Shown piece after piece: positions 22,716 to 31,989 of a stretch of DNA of 45,174 nt (positions are counted from its first letter, which is position 1; the number at the start of each line of letters is the position of its first letter). Source of the DNA: JAQVEB01 sp028698105 (GTDB taxonomy: Bacteria > Bacteroidota > Bacteroidia > Bacteroidales > Dysgonomonadaceae); contig CAXYYA010000031.1 in NCBI GenBank assembly GCA_964293155.1, positions 1 through 45,174 of the forward strand, in the 5' to 3' direction. The notes beneath the pieces were generated by a model. That model was not told the DNA's origin. It searched no databases and saw only the letters and a list, made by a program, of their open reading frames with translations. The position numbers and the translations under genes were made by a program.

Positions 22716-23390
22716 TTATTTCTGCAAACTTACATTTCTCATCTGCCTTAAGATTTGTGCCTGCCGTTTCAAAATATATGCCGAAGGCTTCGCTGAATTA
22801 AAACGGATTGGATTGGGCAGCGTTGCCGCGATTAATGCCGATTGAGCCGCTGATAATTCGCTTGCCGAAGTATAAAAATGCTGATTCGCAACAGCTTCAG
22901 CCCCATAAATGCCCTTTCCTGTTTCCATGGAATTAAGATAAACGTGCAAGATTCGTTCCTTCGGCCAAAACACTTCGATAAGCACCGTGAAATATGCCTC
23001 AAAACCTTTTCGTAACCAAGATGATTGCGGCCAAAGGAAAACATTCTTAGCCGTTTGTTGCGTAATGGTGCTCGCTCCGCGAGGGCGCTTGCGCGTTTTA
23101 TTTTGCTCCAGCGCTTTTTCGATCTCCACTTTATCGAAACCGTGATGTTGGAAAAAACGCTGGTCTTCCGAAGCAAGGACTGCACGTTTCAGGTTATCCG
23201 AAATATCATCATAGGCTACCCAACGGTGATAAAACTGAGGTTTTTCGCCTGCGGCGATGGATTGAACGGCTCTTATCGCCATTAACGGCGTTGCAACTAC
23301 GGGTACAAACCGATAGATGATCACTCCACCTACGGAAAGAATAAAAAACCAGAGAATAAACTTCCTGACAAAACGTAACACCTTCTTCAT
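22716..23390 (-). CDS. mtgA: Monofunctional peptidoglycan glycosyltransferase (GT51)
   Basis: A 224-residue membrane-anchored enzyme that polymerises lipid II into glycan strands. One membrane segment (about 10-28) is followed by a GT51 domain: VLASEDQRFFQHHGFD with catalytic Glu at about 75, KRPRGASTITQQTAKNVFL, and KERILHVYLNSMETGKGIYG. There is no transpeptidase domain. The start is taken at the ATG at 23390; a TTG at 23429, abutting the upstream stop, would only add an unneeded 13-residue lead. It is the last gene of a three-gene operon with the AlaX-like and gluzincin genes. Confidence 0.93.
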   Translation of the reverse strand: MKKVLRFVRKFILWFFILSVGGVIIYRFVPVVATPLMAIRAVQSIAAGEKPQFYHRWVAYDDISDNLKRAVLASEDQRFFQHHGFDKVEIEKALEQNKTRKRPRGASTITQQTAKNVFLWPQSSWLRKGFEAYFTVLIEVFWPKERILHVYLNSMETGKGIYGAEAVANQHFYTSASELSAAQSALIAATLPNPIRFNSAKPSAYILKRQAQILRQMRNVSLQK

Positions 23391-23429
23391 CAGATAAATC
23401 CCTTTTTCAGCGTACGCTAACCACGACAA

Positions 23430-23888
23430 TCATCCGTTCTCTCTCAGTTTATAGCGCACCCGCCAACGGCCATCGGCAAAATCGTGACTGATTATCTCGA
23501 ACCGCCCTATTTCCGATGTGCGTCGCACATGAGCGCCTATGCAGGCGCAAACATCGTAATCGCCCACCCGCACTATGCGCAGGGTTTGCGACACATCGTC
23601 GGGTAATTTGGACAAATCGACAATTTCTGCCGCTTCGCGGAACGGCAGAAATTCTTCCGTTACCGGAAGATCGCCGGCGATAACTTCATTCACTGCTTCT
23701 TCAATGGCGCGCACCTGCTCATCGGTGGGCGGTTCGGCCAGGAAATAATCGCATTTGCTTTTTTTCCGTTCAATGTGCGTATTGCGTGAACGCGGACAAC
23801 CGAACATCCGCACCATCGTTTGGTTTAAAATATGTTCTGCCGTGTGCATTGGCGGATGTTCCTGTTTGTTGTGATCGTTTAGTTCCAT
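23430..23888 (-). CDS. AlaX-like alanyl-tRNA editing domain protein
   Basis: A 152-residue protein with the second additional domain found in threonyl- and alanyl-tRNA synthetases. The zinc ligands are visible: HTAEH (His15, His19) and CIGAH (Cys116, His120). Free-standing AlaX proteins hydrolyse mischarged Ser- or Gly-tRNA-Ala. The size fits the short AlaX-S type, which lacks the N-terminal barrel, so the preference between Ser and Gly is open. It lies two bases after the gluzincin gene and its stop precedes mtgA, so the three are cotranscribed. Confidence 0.85.
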   Translation of the reverse strand: MELNDHNKQEHPPMHTAEHILNQTMVRMFGCPRSRNTHIERKKSKCDYFLAEPPTDEQVRAIEEAVNEVIAGDLPVTEEFLPFREAAEIVDLSKLPDDVSQTLRIVRVGDYDVCACIGAHVRRTSEIGRFEIISHDFADGRWRVRYKLRENG

Positions 23889-23890
23889 AC

Positions 23891-25189
23891 TTATTTTTCC
23901 TTTACTATCGAATAGTTGCCTCGTTTATCTTTTTCAACGCTATATCCCGTGCTGAGTTCAAGTATCCAGCCATCGCCGGAAACCGTTCTACCGTCAATTT
24001 GCAACGGTTCGGAAACAATTGCCCATTTCCATGTAGTACCCAACAGAACACCTCCTTTTGTGACGGTAAGGATACCCCAATTATCGGTAATGCGGGCTGT
24101 GGGATAAATAGTTCCCTGATCGTCGTCCAACGGGATTGGATTCTTCGGATCAAAAGCCAGATTCATTTTTTCGAGAGCGATCTCCAGATGCGGCAAATCG
24201 AAAAATTTTTCCTCGAAATCTTCCAGGCGCAACTCATTTTTAATGCCGCGTTCGGTTTCTTCGCGTGTTATCTTCTCGCCGTCGTATTCTTCCGCTACCT
24301 GATTCACGTACGAATGTAACACAATGCGCATGGAGAGGCCGAAAGCATCGGAAAAATATTCGGTCAGGTCAGTGTCCATGGTTATGTCGCGGTTCCAGTC
24401 ATCGTCTTTGCGGGACAGGAAAAAACCATACACGGGAACTGTTTCGTAGGCGAAGGAGCGCACAAAAGTAGGGCTTTTCTTGAAACTTTCGAGCCGCCGG
24501 ATGAGATACTGCTCTAACTCCGCACGGCTTCGTCCGCTCATGATCTGTCCGGTGTAGGTGGCAAGCCCTTCCAAAAGTTCCAACCGGTTTTCGGTGGTTT
24601 CCGATCCGCGATAGATCAAATGCCTGTATTTCCTGAAAACCAAGGCATTTTGCAGATGTTCCTCCGCTCTTCGGAGCGTGCGTGCTTTCAACGCTTTTTC
24701 AAGGGCTGCAAGTTCGAGTCTGAGGTAAACGCGCCCATCCTTGCGATCCAAATGATTGTTATCGGTTCCGGGGATATTAAAGCCCAGCGACGGTTGCGCG
24801 CTATGAAACAGCTCATGCACGATAAGATCGGTGCGGTCGTACTTATTTTCGGGCAAAGGCAGCGTGACCATAGCCCAAGTGGTTCCGCTCCATTCGAGCA
24901 AAGTGTTGGAAAACCCGATATTCGGAGGCAGAATGCCGGTGTATATGTCACCGTTTTTGGTAAGGATTTTCATGGAATCCTGCTGATTTGCATATACTTG
25001 TCTTGTAGCCGTATCAACCAAAATAACAGGGCCGTAAATGTCTTTTCCCCAAAGATAGATGTGATCGAAGGTGGTTTTTTTCACTTCCTTGAAATACAAT
25101 GAAATACTGTCCGCAGACCATTGCGGTTCTTGTGCCTGCATTTTTTCCGTAAACAGGCTCAGTAACACAATGCCGATAAGGTATTTCAT
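23891..25189 (-). CDS. Uncharacterised exported gluzincin-like metalloprotein
   Basis: A 432-residue protein starting at ATG 25189, with a signal peptide (about 1-20, ending MQAQ). DLIVHELFHSAQPSLGF contains HELFH (His125, Glu126, His129), and about 78 residues later ELLEGLATYTG supplies Glu207 followed by Gly, the spacing and context of the gluzincin third zinc ligand. So it is probably a zinc peptidase, but I do not recognise a named family. The C-terminal part (about 350-432) is beta-rich. It heads an operon with the AlaX-like protein and MtgA. The substrate is unknown. Confidence 0.8.
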   Translation of the reverse strand: MKYLIGIVLLSLFTEKMQAQEPQWSADSISLYFKEVKKTTFDHIYLWGKDIYGPVILVDTATRQVYANQQDSMKILTKNGDIYTGILPPNIGFSNTLLEWSGTTWAMVTLPLPENKYDRTDLIVHELFHSAQPSLGFNIPGTDNNHLDRKDGRVYLRLELAALEKALKARTLRRAEEHLQNALVFRKYRHLIYRGSETTENRLELLEGLATYTGQIMSGRSRAELEQYLIRRLESFKKSPTFVRSFAYETVPVYGFFLSRKDDDWNRDITMDTDLTEYFSDAFGLSMRIVLHSYVNQVAEEYDGEKITREETERGIKNELRLEDFEEKFFDLPHLEIALEKMNLAFDPKNPIPLDDDQGTIYPTARITDNWGILTVTKGGVLLGTTWKWAIVSEPLQIDGRTVSGDGWILELSTGYSVEKDKRGNYSIVKEK

Positions 25190-25199
25190 CTCTCTTCCG

Positions 25200-25220
25200 G
25201 TATCTTTTTCCGAAAGATAC
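25200..25220. promoter_or_regulatory. Perfect dyad just upstream of the gluzincin operon
   Basis: GTATCTTT 25200-25207 and AAAGATAC 25213-25220 form an 8-bp dyad with a 5-base centre. On the minus strand the dyad contains TATCTTTC, one base off the -7 consensus, so it may be operator and promoter together. Confidence 0.45.
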
Positions 25221-25345
25221 AAAAAAACATTATTGACGCAAGAAAATACGCTTTATTTACAGAAACTTTAACGTAGTCTGATCCCTTAATTAACTGATTA
25301 ATTATAAATTGATGGTAAAAAATACGCCAGTGAATATCTAAAACA

Positions 25346-26125
25346 TTATGATCTCCGCATGATCATACCCGATAACTTGGTAACGAGCGACCGCGGCGCA
25401 AAACGTACCGAATTGGCGATAACTTTATTCGCAGCGCCTTCAATCACTACGGGTTTCCCGTTCATCATCGCTTTATAACCCAGTTCGGCAACATGTTTGG
25501 CAGAAGCAATGCGCACATTTTTCACCAAATCGCTTGCGTGCATGTTGGACTCATTGCCAAAATTGGTATCGGTTGGGCCGGGACACAACGTTGTAACCGT
25601 TATGCCTTTATCTTTTACTTCGTAACCAATGGCTTCGGAAAGATGCAACACGTATGCTTTTGTTGCGAAATAGACCGCCATCATTGGTCCCGGCTGAAAT
25701 GCGGACGTAGATGATACATTCAAAATTTTTCCGCTACCACGCGCCGACCAATCTTTCAGATACAGGTGGCAGAATTCTGTCAACGCTGTAACGTTCAGCT
25801 CGATCATGCGGCGGTACCTCTCCCAATTGGTAACCGTAAATTCGCCGTAATCGCCGAATCCGGCATTGTTCACCAAATAATCTATTTCGATACCCTTATT
25901 CTTCACTTCATCATAAACCTCTTTGGCTGCGTTGGGTTGTGACAGATCTTTTACAATGATCTCTACAGATACATCCTGTTTTTCTTCAAAAACCTTCTTG
26001 ATAATTTCCAAATCCCTACCGCTACGAGCCACAAGCACAAGGTTATTGCCATTCTTCGCGAATATTCCGGCTAGCTCCACCCCTATCCCTTTGGAAGCTC
26101 CGGTAATTAATGCTGTCTTTTTCAT
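25346..26125 (-). CDS. Short-chain dehydrogenase/reductase
   Basis: A 259-residue classical SDR. The cofactor loop TGASKGIG (8-15) follows the start; NNAGFGDYG, VSSTSAFQPG (catalytic Ser) and YFATKAYV (Tyr and Lys, spacing YxxxK) complete the active site. The start is the ATG at 26125, giving MKKTALITGASKG; longer in-frame starts add a sequence that overlaps the divergent gene's promoter region. SDRs of this type reduce carbonyls or oxidise hydroxyls with NAD(P)H; the substrate is unknown. The DltE/YqjQ-like subgroup is a plausible match by eye. Confidence 0.88.
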   Translation of the reverse strand: MKKTALITGASKGIGVELAGIFAKNGNNLVLVARSGRDLEIIKKVFEEKQDVSVEIIVKDLSQPNAAKEVYDEVKNKGIEIDYLVNNAGFGDYGEFTVTNWERYRRMIELNVTALTEFCHLYLKDWSARGSGKILNVSSTSAFQPGPMMAVYFATKAYVLHLSEAIGYEVKDKGITVTTLCPGPTDTNFGNESNMHASDLVKNVRIASAKHVAELGYKAMMNGKPVVIEGAANKVIANSVRFAPRSLVTKLSGMIMRRS

Positions 26126-26149
26126 TTTTTTAATAATTTGATAACCATG

Positions 26150-26157
26150 CAAAATTA
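26150..26157 (-). promoter_or_regulatory. -7 element of the SDR gene
   Basis: On the minus strand TAATTTTG matches TAnnTTTG, about 25 bases before the ATG at 26125. Confidence 0.55.
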
Positions 26158-26219
26158 AACTTTTTTTTCGTGCATTTGTCATACTAAGGAATTGAATGAA
26201 AATATTTTTATGTGAGAAA

Positions 26220-27089
26220 ATGAAAAAATCCATTATTACTCTTATTCTCGCCGTGTTTTTTGTATCGGTGACCTTTGCGCAGCAAAATCGTCAGAATGCA
26301 AACCGTGAAAAAACCGCGCAAGACATGGTGGACCGGGTTGAACGAAAAATTGACCTCACGGAAAAGCAAAAGGCCGATCTTTTGAAGTATTTCGATAAAA
26401 TGCAGGCCGAAAACAAACAAAGTCAATTGGATGCACGTAAAGAACGTGAAAAAAGGATGGATGAGAGAGAAGCTTTGCGCTCTCAACGAAGCCGTGAGCT
26501 CGAAAAAATACTGGGCAAAGAAAAGTATGACGAACTGATGGATTCGCAGAATAACCGCGAACTAAGCGCAAAAGAATACGCAAGCCGTATGGCTGAAAAA
26601 TATAACCTCACCGAAAAGCAACGGGCCGATTTGGAGAATTATTATCGTAAAAACCGCGCCGATCGCGAAACGATGAGAGAACAGGAACGCAAAAATCGCG
26701 ACGAATTTCAGCAGAAACAAGATCGGGAATTGGAAAAAATCCTCGGCAAAGAAAAGGCCGATGAAATGCGACAACAATCGCAGAGCAGACGGGGAAATCG
26801 TCCGGTGGATGCCGTTGAACGTCAGCAGGAAATGGACAAAGCCTTCGATAAAATGGCCGACGTTTTGGGTATGAGCGACGAGCGCAGAGAAGATTTTCGC
26901 GATATTTTCGGCACAATGCAGGAAAAAGGCATGGAAACAATGGACTCTATGCGCGAGGTGCTCAAAGAAAAAGAGCCGCAACTGCGGGAATTCATGGAAC
27001 AAATCCAACATAAGCTGGAAAATATTTTCGATTCAAACGAAAATGTAACGAAAGAAAATGGAGATAATACTTCTTACTCAATATTATAA
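26220..27089 (+). CDS. Exported coiled-coil protein with three Spy/LTxxQ-like repeats
   Basis: A 289-residue, highly charged helical protein with a signal peptide (about 1-21, MKKSIITLILAVFFVSVTFA). It is built of three related units of about 75-80 residues. Units 1 and 2 each carry LTEKQ(K/R)ADL near the start and RELEKILGKEK near the end. Unit 3 is more diverged, with MSDERREDF in place of the first motif. LTxxQ repeats mark the periplasmic Spy/CpxP fold, a chaperone and stress sensor, so it may be a multi-repeat Spy relative. An ATG at 26196 is also in frame, but 26220 gives the clean signal peptide. Function unproven. Confidence 0.75.
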   Translation: MKKSIITLILAVFFVSVTFAQQNRQNANREKTAQDMVDRVERKIDLTEKQKADLLKYFDKMQAENKQSQLDARKEREKRMDEREALRSQRSRELEKILGKEKYDELMDSQNNRELSAKEYASRMAEKYNLTEKQRADLENYYRKNRADRETMREQERKNRDEFQQKQDRELEKILGKEKADEMRQQSQSRRGNRPVDAVERQQEMDKAFDKMADVLGMSDERREDFRDIFGTMQEKGMETMDSMREVLKEKEPQLREFMEQIQHKLENIFDSNENVTKENGDNTSYSIL

Positions 27090-27149
27090 ATCAGACATAG
27101 ACAACAAACTTCAAATTTGACCATCAATAAATTGGGTTCTAATTGATCC

Positions 27150-27192
27150 GAGCGTGCTTTGGTTGTGTTAACCGGGGTACGCTCAACTTTTT
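27150..27192 (+). terminator. Terminator of the coiled-coil protein gene
   Basis: GAGCGT 27150-27155 pairs with ACGCTC 27179-27184, with an inner GGTT/AACC stem, followed by AACTTTTT. It lies between this gene and the converging rodA. Confidence 0.65.
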
Positions 27193-27204
27193 CCTGAGAA
27201 TCGG

Positions 27205-28659
27205 TTAGATTTTGCGCGCTTTGTCTATTCGCAAAAAGATAAAAAGTAAGATGGTGAACCCCCACAACGATGAACCGCCGTAACTAAAGAACGGCAACGG
27301 AATGCCGATCACCGGCATAATACCGATAACCATCCCAATGTTCACCATGAGGTGAAACATAAAAATACTGATCACTCCATACCCGTACACGCGTCCGAAT
27401 ATGGTAGTTTGCCTTTCGGCCAAAGAAATAAGGCGAATAATAAAGACAAGGTACAGCAAAAGGATAGCCGTGGAACCGAGAAAACCCATCTCTTCACCAA
27501 TGGTACAGAAAATAAAATCCGTATCCTGTTCGGGAACATATTTTAGTTTGGTTTGCGTTCCATTCAGGTAACCTTTCCCCACCAGGCCTCCCGACCCGAT
27601 GGCTATTTTCGATTGCCCCACGTGATAACCGGCTCCCTGTAAATCTTCTTCCATACCCAGCGTTACCTTGATGCGCATTTGCTGGTGCGGCTGCAGCACA
27701 TCGTTGAATACATATTGCACCGATTCCAGAAAAACAAAAGAACCAACGGCAAAAGCAAGAATAAATAAATAGGTTTTTTTTCGGTAACGGAGCACCAGAT
27801 AAAGCAGGTAGAGGGCAACAAGCCCCAGTGCAACCAACGCCGTAAGCCCCCAGTTAACATCAACACCGAATAAGCCGGCAAGAAAACCGCCCAGAAAAAC
27901 GAGCGCCGGAAGGCCCGCAACAAGGGAAAACACCTCACGCCGTTTCACGTAGTTCCATATCATTCCGGCAGTAAAAATGATAATGAGTATAACCGTGATA
28001 AATTCACCCAACGTGAGCATCCCCATTTCGGTATCGGAAAATTTGATCCCCAACACAAAATACACCACTGCCGCAACACCCACGAAAAGAACACCTCCCG
28101 GCAAACCTTCTCTGAAGAGCATGAGCAATAAGCTCAGATATACCAACGCCGTTCCGGTTTCGCTTTGCAAAATAACCAACGCAACCGGCAACAGAATAAT
28201 TCCCACAACCAACAACAGGTTTTTACGCTGCATGAGTTTGAACCCATAGGAGTTAAATACCCGCGCCAATGCCAGAGCAATGATAAATTTCATGAACTCA
28301 GCAGGTTGCAACCGCACGGGGCCTAACACCAACCACGATCGCGAACCGTTTATATTGGGCGCTATGGCTATGGTGAGCAAAAGCAATGCGATGCCGGCAA
28401 GATAAAATACAAAAGCGTAGGTTTCGTAAAATCCGGCATCAATCTTCATTAAGGCAAATGCCAAAACAAGCGATGTTCCAATCCAAACCAGCTGCATCCC
28501 CGCCCTACCCGATAAATCGAACAAACTCTTGGCGTTTTCCAGATCGTAACTCGCAGCGTAAACGCTCAGCCATCCCAAAACAACGAAAAGCAGGTACATG
28601 CCGACCGTAATCCAATCAACACGTCCACGTTCCACTATTTCCCTGCTTCCGCGATACAT
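27205..28659 (-). CDS. rodA: Rod shape-determining SEDS glycosyltransferase RodA
   Basis: A 484-residue polytopic membrane protein of the SEDS family, which polymerises lipid II during side-wall growth with PBP2. WLVLGPVRLQPAEFMK near residues 114-129 and GMVIGIMPVIGIPLPFFSYGGSS near the C-terminus are the SEDS signatures; the Asp in QDTDFIFCTIGEEMG matches the functional conserved loop. It is longer than E. coli RodA (370) owing to extra central segments (about 200-310), as is common in Bacteroidota. It follows mrdA by four bases and closes the elongation cluster. Confidence 0.95.
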   Translation of the reverse strand: MYRGSREIVERGRVDWITVGMYLLFVVLGWLSVYAASYDLENAKSLFDLSGRAGMQLVWIGTSLVLAFALMKIDAGFYETYAFVFYLAGIALLLLTIAIAPNINGSRSWLVLGPVRLQPAEFMKFIIALALARVFNSYGFKLMQRKNLLLVVGIILLPVALVILQSETGTALVYLSLLLMLFREGLPGGVLFVGVAAVVYFVLGIKFSDTEMGMLTLGEFITVILIIIFTAGMIWNYVKRREVFSLVAGLPALVFLGGFLAGLFGVDVNWGLTALVALGLVALYLLYLVLRYRKKTYLFILAFAVGSFVFLESVQYVFNDVLQPHQQMRIKVTLGMEEDLQGAGYHVGQSKIAIGSGGLVGKGYLNGTQTKLKYVPEQDTDFIFCTIGEEMGFLGSTAILLLYLVFIIRLISLAERQTTIFGRVYGYGVISIFMFHLMVNIGMVIGIMPVIGIPLPFFSYGGSSLWGFTILLFIFLRIDKARKI

Positions 28660-28663
28660 TTTG

Positions 28664-30577
28664 CTATTCTCCGGTGTTTGTTGAGATGGAATCTTCGGGC
28701 TGCGCCATATTTTTTCGGTAAATATGCGGCAAGATAACTTTATTTGCTATTTGTTTCTCCAGAAATTTGTCCCTTTCGGGAATGGAATCCTTGAGGTATT
28801 TCTGAAACATTAACCGCCCTATCGGCACAGCGTATGTTGCTCCAAACCCTGCATTTTCAACAATAACGGCAATGGCAACCTTGGGGTCGTCTTTAGGGGC
28901 AAAACCCATGAACAGCGAATGGTCTTCGCCATGCGGGTTTTCAGCCGTTCCGGTTTTGCCGCAAACGATGATTTCCGGCGAGAGATCGGTTCTGCGGCAC
29001 GTTCCACCGCTTACTGCGCGCGCCATGCCCTCAACAATTACTTCAAATACAGACGGGTCAATTCCCGAATTGTGTTTCCGGGTATATAACGTGTCCAGCG
29101 GCGCGCCTTTGCGTTCGCGAACTACGTGAGGCACGTAATAATATCCCCTGTTTGCTGCTTCGGCCGCAAAATTGGCCATCTGTAAAGGCGTAGCCAAAAT
29201 TTCGCCCTGTCCTATGGCAATGGATATGATGGTGTTGGCATTCCATTTCATTCCTTTGTAAACCTTGTCATAAAATTTGCTGTTGGGAATAAATCCTCTT
29301 TTTTCCGAAGGAAGATCAATGCCGAGTTTGTTGCCGTAACCCAGTTGAACCATGTGGTCTTTCCATATATCGAAAGCGGCGCTCACGCTCGGATACTTTT
29401 CGCGGTTGCTCAACATATTGTTAAGTCCGTAACAAAAAAATGAATTACACGAGGTTGCTAATGCCGGCACAATGGGTAAGGGCGATGGATGGCCGTGGCA
29501 GGCCGGACGTCCTCCCAAAGGCGGATAGCCGTGGTAACAACTATACCGGGTTTCTGTGGAAATTATTCCTTCCTGAAGAAAAATAGCTCCCTGCGAAGGT
29601 TTGAATGTTGAACCGGGAGGATACATCGCATTTACCGCCCTGTTTATAAGCGGCTTGTACGGATTTCGCTCCAGCTCCAGGTAATTTGCACCGAAATCTT
29701 TTCCGGTAAGGATAGCCGGATCGTAATTTGGCGACGCCACCATACACAAAACCTCTCCGGTTTTGGGTTCTATCATCACAATGGCGCCAATTTTGTTTTG
29801 CATGAGGTACTCCCCATAAGCTTGCAAATCAATATCAATTCCCAATGTAAGGTCTTTGCCGGAAACGGGATATTTGTCTTCCGCGCCGTCTTTGTACCGC
29901 CCCTGTACCCTTCCTTTAGAGTCACGCAACAAAATCTCTACACCTTTTTCACCGCGCAGATCAACCTCATGCGAATATTCGATTCCCGATTTTCCCGCGT
30001 AATCTCCTCTCACGTAATACGGATCGGCAGCCAGTTTGTTTTTATCCACTTCGGCAACGTATCCCAATATCAATCCCATATTGGGATATTTATATTGCCG
30101 TTGGGTGCGGTTTTGAATGTATAAGCCGGGAAATTTGTACAACTTTTCCTGCAACAATCCGTATTCCTCTACATCAAGCTGCGACATAAATACCTGGGGG
30201 GTATAAGACGAATAGCCCGGGTTTTTGTTGCGGTCTTTCATCTCGTCCTCCAATTTCAGAAAGGTTTCTTTGTCAATGTTCAGGGTGTGGCATAAATCCA
30301 GCGTATCAAAATCGCCCATTTCGCGCACGACCATCATTACGTCATACGTAGGTTGGTTATAAACAACAAGCCGTCCTTTCCGGTCGTAAATTGATCCCCG
30401 GGCAGGGATAAGCGTTTTCCGAAGAAATGCGTTGCTATCGGCATATTCACGATATTTCGGGCTAAGAATCTGCAAATTAAACAGTTGGGATACGTATATA
30501 ACAATCACCGCTACGGCGATAAGCGCTATAACGTATTTTCGTTTGGCGAACGGATTGCTGTTGTTACTGTATTCCAC
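28664..30577 (-). CDS. mrdA: Penicillin-binding protein 2 (elongation transpeptidase)
   Basis: A 637-residue class B PBP that crosslinks peptidoglycan during elongation. One membrane anchor (about 14-34) is followed by the PBP dimerisation domain (from about 55: PARGSIYDRKGR) and the transpeptidase domain. STFK (323-326) is the active-site SxxK and CGKTGTAENP the KTGT motif. It starts at GTG 30577 because no ATG occurs near the N-terminus, and this start overlaps the end of mreD by 14 bases, implying coupled translation. It partners RodA, encoded next. Confidence 0.95.
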   Translation of the reverse strand: MEYSNNSNPFAKRKYVIALIAVAVIVIYVSQLFNLQILSPKYREYADSNAFLRKTLIPARGSIYDRKGRLVVYNQPTYDVMMVVREMGDFDTLDLCHTLNIDKETFLKLEDEMKDRNKNPGYSSYTPQVFMSQLDVEEYGLLQEKLYKFPGLYIQNRTQRQYKYPNMGLILGYVAEVDKNKLAADPYYVRGDYAGKSGIEYSHEVDLRGEKGVEILLRDSKGRVQGRYKDGAEDKYPVSGKDLTLGIDIDLQAYGEYLMQNKIGAIVMIEPKTGEVLCMVASPNYDPAILTGKDFGANYLELERNPYKPLINRAVNAMYPPGSTFKPSQGAIFLQEGIISTETRYSCYHGYPPLGGRPACHGHPSPLPIVPALATSCNSFFCYGLNNMLSNREKYPSVSAAFDIWKDHMVQLGYGNKLGIDLPSEKRGFIPNSKFYDKVYKGMKWNANTIISIAIGQGEILATPLQMANFAAEAANRGYYYVPHVVRERKGAPLDTLYTRKHNSGIDPSVFEVIVEGMARAVSGGTCRRTDLSPEIIVCGKTGTAENPHGEDHSLFMGFAPKDDPKVAIAVIVENAGFGATYAVPIGRLMFQKYLKDSIPERDKFLEKQIANKVILPHIYRKNMAQPEDSISTNTGE

Positions 30578-31079
30578 TTGTTTTTTTGTGCATTATACTG
30601 TCTAAAGCAACGATCAGCACAATGGTGAGTACCGATGATGCCCCGATACGGATAAGCGTGCTGTATAAATTAAAGAACGTGAACGATTCAATGAAAAAGA
30701 GCAATATCTGGTGAAACAGAACCATTGTTATGGTAAACCGGATGAAAGCGCCGATACCGGTGTAAACGCTCGGAACAAAGTCTTCATATTCTTCCCGCGC
30801 GAAAAAAACGTTCATCAGCGACTTCCGAAATGCGGCTACAATGGTTGTCGCAGCGGCATTCATTCCGGGAGTGTTTAAAAAGATATCAATGACCAGCCCC
30901 AGCAAAAAACCCGAAATAATTACGTAAAACAGATTGCGTCCCATGGGCAGTTTCAATAAAAAGTAGATGTAGAGAATGGGAGTTGCAACGCTAAAAACGC
31001 TGATCTGATTGAACAGTAACACCTGAAGCAGCACCAGAACGATAAACAGGAACGTTTCGTATAAAATGTAGATTTTCAT
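30564..31079 (-). CDS. mreD: Rod shape-determining protein MreD
   Basis: A 171-residue hydrophobic inner-membrane protein with about five membrane segments. Primary sequence is weakly conserved in this family; the assignment rests on size, topology, the segment LPMGRNLFYVIISGFLLGLVIDIF and its place between mreC and mrdA. Its ATG overlaps the mreC stop by four bases. It belongs to the elongasome that links MreB to the wall enzymes. Confidence 0.9.
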   Translation of the reverse strand: MKIYILYETFLFIVLVLLQVLLFNQISVFSVATPILYIYFLLKLPMGRNLFYVIISGFLLGLVIDIFLNTPGMNAAATTIVAAFRKSLMNVFFAREEYEDFVPSVYTGIGAFIRFTITMVLFHQILLFFIESFTFFNLYSTLIRIGASSVLTIVLIVALDSIMHKKTSGIQ

Positions 31080-31921
31080 TGATTTACAGATTCTTCGAGC
31101 GCATTTTGCTCGTCGTGATATTTATCGTTGATTACGAGTACCTGTTGAATACTGTAAAAATCGGTTGCAAGACGCAGATTGAACGTGCTGAAATTATCAT
31201 CGCGCGAACGCGTGGGTTCTTCCACAAAACCGATAATGAGGTCTTTAGGGAAAATGCGTGAAAAGCTGGTGAGAACCGTATCGCCTTTGTTGAATTTCTC
31301 GTGCCGCGGCAGTTCTTCCAATTGAGCTATATGCAGGTCTTTGCCGTTCCATCCGAGGGAACCCGAGTTATCGGAATTCTTTATTTTCGCGCTGAGGCGG
31401 AATTTTGGATTAACGATGGGGATAACCACTGAAAAATGGTCTGATGTATTGAAAACCACGCCAACCACCCCTGTTTGCGATATTACGCCCATATCCGCTT
31501 TCACCCCGTCCAGTGTTCCCTTATCGAGCGTGATAAAATTATTGGCTCCGGAGAAACTCATGTTCGTTACATTGGCAGGAATAAACTCGAATTGCGAAGG
31601 TTTTAGGGAGTCGCTTTCAAAGGCATCAGTCTTTAGCGTGTCGAGGCTGAGGCCGCCTACGTAACTTCTCAATGCCTGCAACGCGTTTTGGAGTTTGGCA
31701 TTCTGTGCCAGCAAATTTTCGTTGTTCTTTTGCATGTGCACAATCGAGATCGCTTTATTCGACAGGCTGTACAACTCGCCGGAAACACGGTTTGCCGAAG
31801 ACAAATAAACACTCCGCTGATAGGCATTTTGTGTAAACACAAGATAAAAGCTGAAGGCTATCAACAAGATAGCCAACAACCACGAACTATTGCGTATGAT
31901 AAAATTAAAAAGATTCCGCAT
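31076..31921 (-). CDS. mreC: Rod shape-determining protein MreC
   Basis: A 281-residue protein with an N-terminal membrane anchor (about 12-30), a coiled coil (about 60-90, QKNNENLLAQNAKLQNALQ) and a periplasmic beta domain with GVISQTGVVGVV. MreC connects MreB filaments to PBP2. It lies 68 bases after mreB; the spacer carries the GCCAAAAGC-type repeat word close to its ATG. It overlaps mreD by four bases. Confidence 0.94.
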   Translation of the reverse strand: MRNLFNFIIRNSSWLLAILLIAFSFYLVFTQNAYQRSVYLSSANRVSGELYSLSNKAISIVHMQKNNENLLAQNAKLQNALQALRSYVGGLSLDTLKTDAFESDSLKPSQFEFIPANVTNMSFSGANNFITLDKGTLDGVKADMGVISQTGVVGVVFNTSDHFSVVIPIVNPKFRLSAKIKNSDNSGSLGWNGKDLHIAQLEELPRHEKFNKGDTVLTSFSRIFPKDLIIGFVEEPTRSRDDNFSTFNLRLATDFYSIQQVLVINDKYHDEQNALEESVNQ

Positions 31922-31989
31922 TATCGGCTTTTGGCAATCGGCTGTCAGCCCTTAGCCAAAAGCCAGAAGCCAACAACCAACGGCTGATT
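31922..31989. repeat. Degenerate GGCTTTTGGC-type spacer repeat between mreB and mreC
   Basis: A 68-base spacer made almost entirely of variants of GGCTTTTGGC/GCCAAAAGCC and CGGCTG. Related words stand before mreB at 33019-33060. Several can pair with each other in the mRNA. Confidence 0.6.
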
